From JBFXAM01 sp050184295 (GTDB lineage: Bacteria; Planctomycetota; Phycisphaerae; UBA1845; Fen-1342), in contig JBFXAM010000112.1 in NCBI GenBank assembly GCA_050184295.1, forward strand, positions 1-14,693: a stretch of 14,693 nucleotides of DNA, read 5' to 3'. A program made the translations under genes and the position numbers. Of the stretch, positions 9,697 to 14,693 are shown one piece after another. Below the pieces are notes generated by a model. The model did not search any database. It was not told the origin of the DNA and worked only from the letters and a program-made list of their open reading frames with translations. Positions within the stretch are counted from its first letter, which is position 1. Each line of letters starts with the position of its first letter.

Positions 9697-10371
9697 ATGC
9701 ACATGCCAAGCATCGCGGGGCGGGTGCCGACGTGGAGTCGCTGGCGTCGGTGGGTTGCTGGTTCGTGGGTCGCGGCGGCTGGTGTGGCGGCCGCGGGGGC
9801 GCAGACGGTCCCCGACGTGATCCGCGTGGAAGAAGATTGGCTGCTGGAGCTGGTCGATCCGAGCGCGGATCTTGAGGCTCCGCAGTTCCACACGGTGACG
9901 TGCGCGACGGACGATCCGGAGCAGCCGTTCGGGCAGGTGTCGTGGAATTACCGGGAGCTGCCGTCGTTTGAAAGCGGCGGGGTGCAGCTCCAGATGTGGG
10001 ACGGCACCGACTACGTTCGCCGCCGCAACGTCGGCTCGACGCCGCTGAGCGCCGAGGCGGAAGTGATCTCGTGGACGCAGGTGCTCGAGGTGAGCGGCTC
10101 GACGCTGTTGTTCGGCGTGCTGAACGGGCACGGCGACACGTGGGGTGATTTTGGCGGCGAGATGATGACCGTGTCCTACAACATGGGCGTCTCAAACCTG
10201 AACCGCTATTCGCCGGACCTGAGTGTCGAGGGCTCCTGGGTGACCTACGGTGCGAACCGCGTCATGAAGGTCGTGCTGCTCCGCGTGCGCTACTACGGCG
10301 TGGATGGACTGCTGGCGGAGGATGGCAACGTCCGCGTCGTTTGCGACTTCAGCGCGCTCGGCGACAACTAG
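9697..10371 (+). CDS. Secreted protein of unknown function
   Basis: Seen: 224 codons; ATG at 9697 with GGAGG (9686-9690) 6 nt upstream, followed by a second ATG two codons on. The N-terminus is a Sec-type signal peptide: Arg/Trp-rich n-region to residue 18, hydrophobic Ala/Val run 20-34, likely cleavage AGA|Q at 35/36. The mature part is beta-rich: EEDWLLELVDPS, FGQVSWNYRELP, GVQLQMWDG, EVISWTQVLEVSGSTLLFGVLNG, GEMMTVSYNMGVSNLNRYSP, VMKVVLLRVRYYGVDG. Only two cysteines remain after cleavage (C69 and C216), near the two ends, and could form a disulfide. The protein ends VVCDFSALGDN. I do not recognise the family. It precedes a TadG-like gene by 104 bp on the same strand and is probably co-transcribed, which suggests a pilus- or surface-related secreted component (inference). 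Confidence 0.78.
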   Translation: MHMPSIAGRVPTWSRWRRWVAGSWVAAAGVAAAGAQTVPDVIRVEEDWLLELVDPSADLEAPQFHTVTCATDDPEQPFGQVSWNYRELPSFESGGVQLQMWDGTDYVRRRNVGSTPLSAEAEVISWTQVLEVSGSTLLFGVLNGHGDTWGDFGGEMMTVSYNMGVSNLNRYSPDLSVEGSWVTYGANRVMKVVLLRVRYYGVDGLLAEDGNVRVVCDFSALGDN

Positions 10372-10475
10372 GCTGGGCGACGCGCGGACGGGTTCGGCGG
10401 CGCAGCCTGCGGGCAGGAGCTCGCGGCGGCGTGCCGTGTCGATCAGGGCGAGTCGATTTCGAGGGGAGTCAGGTA

Positions 10476-11654
10476 ATGATCCGCACCGAGATTCCGATCC
10501 GACACGGGGCGGCGCGGCGCGCTCGACGCCGTGGCGCCGTCATCGTGTACGTCGCGTCGTCCGTATTCGTGGTGATGGGCTTCGCGGCTCTGGCGATTGA
10601 TATCGGTCGGCTCTACGTCTCGCGAACGGAGCTGCAAGCGACGGCCGATGCCGCGGCCCTGGCCGCCGCGGAGCGGATGCTCGACCAGAATCGCTTGCGC
10701 GGCGTGTTGGAGCTGAACGCGATCCTGTCGGCGGCGCGGTCCGAGGCGGTTGCCGTCGCGGCCCGGCACCGCGTGCTCAACGTCACGCCGGTGCTGGACC
10801 CGACTGCCGATGTGCTGCTCGGGCACTTGACCGATCCGCGCAACCCCGCGGAACAGCTCGATTACACGACGCCCGCCTCGTACAACAGCGCGCGCGTGAT
10901 CGCGCGGCGTAATTCGATCCGGAATGGGCCGGTCGAGTATCTCTTTGCGACGGTCTTTGGTCACGATCAGCGCAATGTCGGCGCCGAGGCGACCGCGACC
11001 TTTCGCGACCACGTCGTCGGCTATCGCGTCGACGACGGCACCGGCAACGCCGAGCTGTTGCCGCTGGCGCTGCACCTGAACGCGTGGTTGGACCTGTTGA
11101 GCGGCAGCGCGACCACCGGCGACAACTGGTCGTACAATCCGGACACGGGCGAAGTGACGGCCGGCTCGGACGGCATCCTCGAGCTGAATCTCTATCCGGG
11201 CGCGGGGCCCACGCAACTGCCGCCGGGGAACTTCGGCACCGTCGACATCGGCTCGCCGAACAACAGCACGGCGGACATCTCGCGGCAGATCCGCTACGGC
11301 GTGAATGCCGGCGACCTGGCGTACTTCGGCGGCGAGCTGCGGTTCGGTTCCGATGGCACGCTGACGCTGAATGGCGACACCGGGTTGAGCGCCGCGATCA
11401 AGGACGACCTGCTTGCGATCCGCGGGCTGCCACGATCGATCCCGGTTTTCAACGCGGTCTCCGGCCCGGGTAACAACGCGAATTTCACGGTGGTCTCGTT
11501 CGCCGGCATCCGCATTATGAATGTCCGGCTCACGGGTTCGATGCGGACGAAGGAAGTGATCGTGCAGCCGGCGTTCGTGGTCGATGACGCCGTCATCACC
11601 GACGCGAGCGGGTCCAGCTACTTCGTTTTTGACCGCGTTCGCCTCGTGCGTTAG
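10476..11654 (+). CDS. TadG-like pilus-assembly-type protein (TadE/G N-terminal domain)
   Basis: Seen: 392 codons from ATG at 10476, with GGAG (10465-10468) 7 nt upstream and a further AGG closer in. The frame extends to 10341, but the upstream residues are Arg-rich and unlike protein. The N-terminus is the classic TadE/TadG pattern: a basic stretch ending RRRGA (17-21), one membrane helix VIVYVASSVFVVMGFAALAI (22-41), then DIGRLYVSRTELQATADAAALAAAE. The rest is a long extracytoplasmic part with Asn/Gly/Asp-rich beta segments (GDNWSYNPDTGEVTAGSDG, GELRFGSDGTLTLNGDTG) and SGSMRTKEVIVQP-like strands near the end. Known: TadG proteins act in Flp/Tad pilus assembly and some carry a von Willebrand factor A domain. 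No clear MIDAS motif is seen here. No other tad genes are in the window. A strong terminator follows 26 bp after the stop. Confidence 0.83.
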   Translation: MIRTEIPIRHGAARRARRRGAVIVYVASSVFVVMGFAALAIDIGRLYVSRTELQATADAAALAAAERMLDQNRLRGVLELNAILSAARSEAVAVAARHRVLNVTPVLDPTADVLLGHLTDPRNPAEQLDYTTPASYNSARVIARRNSIRNGPVEYLFATVFGHDQRNVGAEATATFRDHVVGYRVDDGTGNAELLPLALHLNAWLDLLSGSATTGDNWSYNPDTGEVTAGSDGILELNLYPGAGPTQLPPGNFGTVDIGSPNNSTADISRQIRYGVNAGDLAYFGGELRFGSDGTLTLNGDTGLSAAIKDDLLAIRGLPRSIPVFNAVSGPGNNANFTVVSFAGIRIMNVRLTGSMRTKEVIVQPAFVVDDAVITDASGSSYFVFDRVRLVR

Positions 11655-11679
11655 CTTCGGCGCACCGATCATCCGCGTC

Positions 11680-11738
11680 GCGTCCGTCGACGTGCGGCGA
11701 AATTTCAGCCGCGCGTCGACGGACGCGTTTTCGTATTT
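11680..11738 (+). terminator. Strong intrinsic terminator after the TadG-like gene
   Basis: Perfect 13-bp inverted repeat GCGTCCGTCGACG (11680-11692) / CGTCGACGGACGC (11714-11726). It continues inward through a T-G wobble (11693/11713) and GCGGC (11694-11698) / GCCGC (11708-11712), giving a 19-bp stem with a 9-nt loop. GTTTTCGTATTT follows at 11727-11738. Stem and T-rich tail on the plus strand fit Rho-independent termination of the secreted-protein/TadG-like transcript. Confidence 0.85.
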
Positions 11739-11790
11739 GGGCGGCGCGCGTGGCGCGGAGCGGGCGATGCGCTCCCGTGAGCGGCGGCAT

Positions 11791-11828
11791 GCCTCGACAA
11801 GGTCACTCCTCGAACGCCGCGTCGAGGC
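11791..11828. repeat. 8-bp inverted repeat upstream of the lectin gene
   Basis: GCCTCGAC (11791-11798) and GTCGAGGC (11821-11828) are perfect inverted repeats with a 22-nt spacer, ending 23 bp before the proposed -35 of the lectin gene. It could be an operator-like site or a chance structure in GC-rich DNA. The rest of the 290-bp gap (11655-11944) holds only the terminator, this repeat and the proposed promoter. Confidence 0.3.
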
Positions 11829-11851
11829 GGAGTCGCGCGATCAGAAACCGC

Positions 11852-11881
11852 TTGGTGGGCCGCGGGTGCGCGGCGTAAACT
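11852..11881 (+). promoter_or_regulatory. Possible promoter of the lectin/dehydrogenase gene
   Basis: -35 TTGGTG (11852-11857), an 18-nt spacer, -10 TAAACT (11876-11881). Each hexamer is moderate (3-4 of 6). The preceding terminator means this gene needs its own promoter in 11739-11944, and this is the best pair I see. Leader about 57 nt. Confidence 0.35.
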
Positions 11882-11944
11882 GGCGACAGTCCGTTCCAGC
11901 GCCGGGTTGGCGGTCGTGTGCATCCCACCGAGAGGAGAGGATCG

Positions 11945-14693
11945 ATGGCTCAAGCGCTCTTCGCCGCGCGCGTGATGCCGGCGGTCGGCGGCGCCGTTCG
12001 GGTTCGGGCGCGCCGTGCGGGTTCGCGGCTCGTGCTCGCAATCGCGTGCGGTCTGGTTGTTGCGTCGGCGGCGGGCGACTTTGACTATGCCGACTTCAAC
12101 AGCACCGCGGGGCTCGCGCTCGTAAACCAGGCGACCCCGGTGGGGGGCGTGTTGCGGCTCACGCCGAACACGACCGGCGCGACCGGGGCGGCGTACTACG
12201 GCGTGAAGCAGCGCGTGGTCGACGGATTTCGCACGACATTCAGCTTTCGAATCAGCGGTCTGACGGGCGGCGGCGCAGACGGCTTTGCAATGGTTATCCA
12301 GAACGCCGCGTTCGGCGCGATCGGCGGGTCGGGCTGCCAGAACGGGTATCACGGCATCGCGAACAGCGTGGCGGTCGAGTTCGACACGTTTGCGAATACG
12401 ACCTGCGAAGGCGGCGACGTGAACGACCCGAGCGACAATCACATCAGCATTCACACGCTCGGGACAGCACCCAACAGTGTCAACGAATCGGCCTCGATCG
12501 GCGCGACGACGGCGCTGCCGAATCTGTCCGACGGCGCGCCGCGCGTTGTGCAGGTGCTGTACTCGAACGGCGAACTGGCCGTGTTTCTGGATGATCTCGA
12601 GACGCCGGTGCTGACCGCGCCGCTCGACCTGGCGTCGACGCTCAGCCTCGACAACGGCGGCGCGTGGGTCGGATTCACGGCGTCGACCGGCGGGTCGGCC
12701 GAGAACCACGACATTCTCTCGTGGCAGTTCGTGGAGTCGCCGGACGACCCCGGCGGGCCGCACCGTCCGCGCACGCCGACGGTCACCGAGCCGCAGCCGG
12801 GGCGTGCGGTGAACCCGGCCGACCTGCACATGGAGACGGACGCGTTTTTCGACGCGGACGGCGATCTGCACCGCTGCACGGATTGGGAAGTGTGGGCCGC
12901 TTCGCCGTCCGAGCGCGTGTGGGCGACGCTTTGCATTGGCGGCGTCGAGCGACTGCACACGCATCTCGGCGACGGGGCGTTCGAGGGCTCGCACGCCGGC
13001 CGCAGCGAGCTCTTTCCCGATCGCGATTACGTGCTGCGTGTGCGACATCGCGACGACAGCGACGACGCCGCGACCGAGTGGAGCTTCTATGCGTCGCGCG
13101 TGTTCACGACGACGTCGAACCGCGCTGTGCTGCCGCTCGCGCTTGCGGATGTGCTCGCGCGGCCGCGGCCGCTGTGGCGCTTCGATGACAACCTGCGCGT
13201 GGTCCTGCCCGGCGGCGCCAATCCGCCGGCGCTGCGGCTCGAGGCGGCTCATGGCGGCGAGTTCTTCACGGAGATTCGCGGACTTGACGGCGTGCGGAAC
13301 GAGGTCGTCGACGAGCCGGCGCTCCCGGGCGTCGAAGAAGTGCGCGTCCGCGTGCTTGCCAATGGTGCCGCGCTCGATCTGGCGCCGAGCACGTTGCGCA
13401 TCCTTGCGTCGGGTTGCGTCGCGTTCACGCTCTATCTGCCGGCGATTCAGCTCGCGCCGGGCGGCGAGGCGCAGTTCTGGGTGACCGAGGCCGGCAGCAG
13501 CTATCGCGCCCAGCCGAGCGAGGAGCATCCGCAGTTCGACGAGTTGTTGCAGTCGAATCCGTCGCCGTGGCGGCTGCTGGACGCGGGATTCGCCGTCGAG
13601 CGTGTCGCGACGAATTTTCAGCTACCCGTGAACATCGCGTTCAAGCCGGACGCCGGTCCGGCTCCCAACGACGTGTACTACTACGTCACTGAGCTGTATG
13701 GAACAATCAAAGCGGTGACGCGGGCTGGTGTGGTCAGCGACTTCGCGACCGAACTGCTCAACTTCAACCCAACCGGTAATTTCCCCGGCTCGGGCGAGCA
13801 GGGGCTGACCGGAATCGTCGTGAACCCCGCGAACGGCGACGTGTTTGCGTCGCTGCTCTATTCGTCGATCCCGGGGCAGGAGTCGGCGCCGCACTATCCC
13901 AGGGTCGTCCGCTTCACCAGCAACGACGGCGGGCGGACGGCCGCGATGCAGACGACCGTGCTCGACATGCCCGGCGAGACGCAGGGGCAGAGCCACCAGA
14001 TTTCGAATCTGACGATTGGTCCCGACGGCAAACTGTATGTGCACATGGGCGACGGGTTCAGCACGAGCACCGCGCAGAATCTCAGCTCGTATCGCGGGAA
14101 GATTCTGCGCGTCAATCTCGACGGTTCGGCGCCCACGGATAACCCGTTCTACAACCCGTCCACGATCAACGCCCGCGACTATGTGTTTGCGTATGGCGTG
14201 CGCAATCCGTTCGGCGGCGCGTGGCGCGCCTCGGACGGCCGGCACTATTCCGTCGAGAACGGGCCGAGCATCGATCGCTTCGCACAGATCGTGGCAGGGC
14301 GGAACTATGGTTGGAATGGCAGCGACGCGAGCATGACCACGTTCGCACTCTACAACTGGTCGCCGGCCGTCGCGCCGGTGAACATCGCTTTCATTCAGCC
14401 GGAGACTTTCGGCGGCAGCGGCTTTCCCGTCGAGCGGTTCGATCACGCGTTTGTGAGCGAATCGGGGCCGACGTGGGCGAGCGGGCCGCAGGCGAACGGC
14501 AAGCGCATCACTGAATTCGTGCTCGACGCCGCCGGGAACCGCCTGAGCGGGCCGACCACGCTGCTCGAATACGCCGGAACGGGCAATGCGACTGTCGCCG
14601 CATTGGCCGCGGGTCCGGATGGGCTATATTTCTCTGATCTCTACAAGGATCAGGACTACCAGACGCCGATCGATCGCGGGGCGAATGTCTTTC
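11945..14693 (+). CDS. Secreted L-type lectin / PQQ-type sugar dehydrogenase-like multidomain protein, runs off right edge
   Basis: Seen: an uninterrupted frame from ATG at 11945 (GGAG at 11934-11937, 7 nt upstream) to the edge, 916 complete codons. Signal peptide with a long basic n-region (1-28), hydrophobic 29-41, cleavage near ASAAG (40-44). Residues about 45-262 form an L-type lectin domain: GADGFAMVIQN with Asp112, VEFDTF with Glu145/Asp147, DNHISI with Asn165/His166, and GFTASTGGSAENHDILSWQF at its end, matching the metal-site and core pattern of legume-like lectins. Residues about 273-391 look like a fibronectin-III-type beta sandwich; 392-548 is unassigned. From about 549 a glucose/sorbosone dehydrogenase beta-propeller begins: GEQGLTGI (617-624), SHQISNLTIGPDGKLYV with His684 aligned to the catalytic His144 of soluble glucose dehydrogenase, RGKILRVNLDG, GVRNPFGG (Arg753), VENGP, GRNYGWNG. 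Likely exported; binds carbohydrate and may oxidise sugars (inference). Confidence 0.88.
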   Translation, partial: MAQALFAARVMPAVGGAVRVRARRAGSRLVLAIACGLVVASAAGDFDYADFNSTAGLALVNQATPVGGVLRLTPNTTGATGAAYYGVKQRVVDGFRTTFSFRISGLTGGGADGFAMVIQNAAFGAIGGSGCQNGYHGIANSVAVEFDTFANTTCEGGDVNDPSDNHISIHTLGTAPNSVNESASIGATTALPNLSDGAPRVVQVLYSNGELAVFLDDLETPVLTAPLDLASTLSLDNGGAWVGFTASTGGSAENHDILSWQFVESPDDPGGPHRPRTPTVTEPQPGRAVNPADLHMETDAFFDADGDLHRCTDWEVWAASPSERVWATLCIGGVERLHTHLGDGAFEGSHAGRSELFPDRDYVLRVRHRDDSDDAATEWSFYASRVFTTTSNRAVLPLALADVLARPRPLWRFDDNLRVVLPGGANPPALRLEAAHGGEFFTEIRGLDGVRNEVVDEPALPGVEEVRVRVLANGAALDLAPSTLRILASGCVAFTLYLPAIQLAPGGEAQFWVTEAGSSYRAQPSEEHPQFDELLQSNPSPWRLLDAGFAVERVATNFQLPVNIAFKPDAGPAPNDVYYYVTELYGTIKAVTRAGVVSDFATELLNFNPTGNFPGSGEQGLTGIVVNPANGDVFASLLYSSIPGQESAPHYPRVVRFTSNDGGRTAAMQTTVLDMPGETQGQSHQISNLTIGPDGKLYVHMGDGFSTSTAQNLSSYRGKILRVNLDGSAPTDNPFYNPSTINARDYVFAYGVRNPFGGAWRASDGRHYSVENGPSIDRFAQIVAGRNYGWNGSDASMTTFALYNWSPAVAPVNIAFIQPETFGGSGFPVERFDHAFVSESGPTWASGPQANGKRITEFVLDAAGNRLSGPTTLLEYAGTGNATVAALAAGPDGLYFSDLYKDQDYQTPIDRGANVF

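Noticed and set aside
11705..13528. Minus-strand open frame of 607 codons opposite the lectin gene
   Set aside because: Arg/Ala/Val-rich with no recognisable motif. The plus strand shows intact lectin motifs over the same bases and a good ribosome binding site.

Overview
This is a high-GC bacterial window with dense coding and strong third-position GC bias, which produces very long antisense shadow frames. The RpoB sequence is closest to the PVC-like form: its rifampicin region resembles chlamydial and planctomycete RpoB. The other genes (an RDD protein, a zinc-ribbon protein of unknown function, a TadG-like protein, a secreted lectin/sugar-dehydrogenase-like protein) fit a Planctomycetota genome. 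The phylum is an inference from a few conserved proteins, not a demonstrated placement.

Left part, minus strand (1-5102): an RNA polymerase operon read right to left. A near-consensus sigma70 promoter at 5075-5102 drives a leader of about 195 nt, then rpoB (complete), a small GNAT-type acetyltransferase gene, and rpoC (only its first 116 codons are in the window). Two things are unusual. A GNAT gene sits between rpoB and rpoC, and rpoB follows directly on a divergent ruvX/yqgF gene rather than on rplJ-rplL.

Middle part, plus strand (5191-9280): ruvX/yqgF (Holliday-junction resolvase-like, also linked to 16S pre-rRNA processing), then a strong promoter (TTGGCA-16-TATAAT, 5802-5829) heading a compact three-gene unit. 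The unit holds a zinc-ribbon protein of unknown function that starts with TTG, a lipoprotein joined to it by an ATGA overlap, and an RDD-family membrane protein with a large extracytoplasmic N-terminal region. The layout suggests a cell-envelope function that cannot be named from sequence alone.

Right part, plus strand (9281-14693): a 416-bp stretch without a convincing gene, a secreted protein of unknown function, a TadG-like pilus-assembly-type protein with no other tad genes visible, a very strong intrinsic terminator (11680-11738), and a large secreted multidomain gene that runs off the right edge. That gene carries a signal peptide, an L-type (legume-like) lectin domain, a beta-sandwich-like middle and a PQQ-type soluble glucose/sorbosone dehydrogenase beta-propeller.

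I see no CRISPR array, tRNA, rRNA, insertion sequence or phage module. The observations most worth following are the rpoB-GNAT-rpoC arrangement, the lectin/dehydrogenase fusion, and the zinc-ribbon/lipoprotein/RDD unit.
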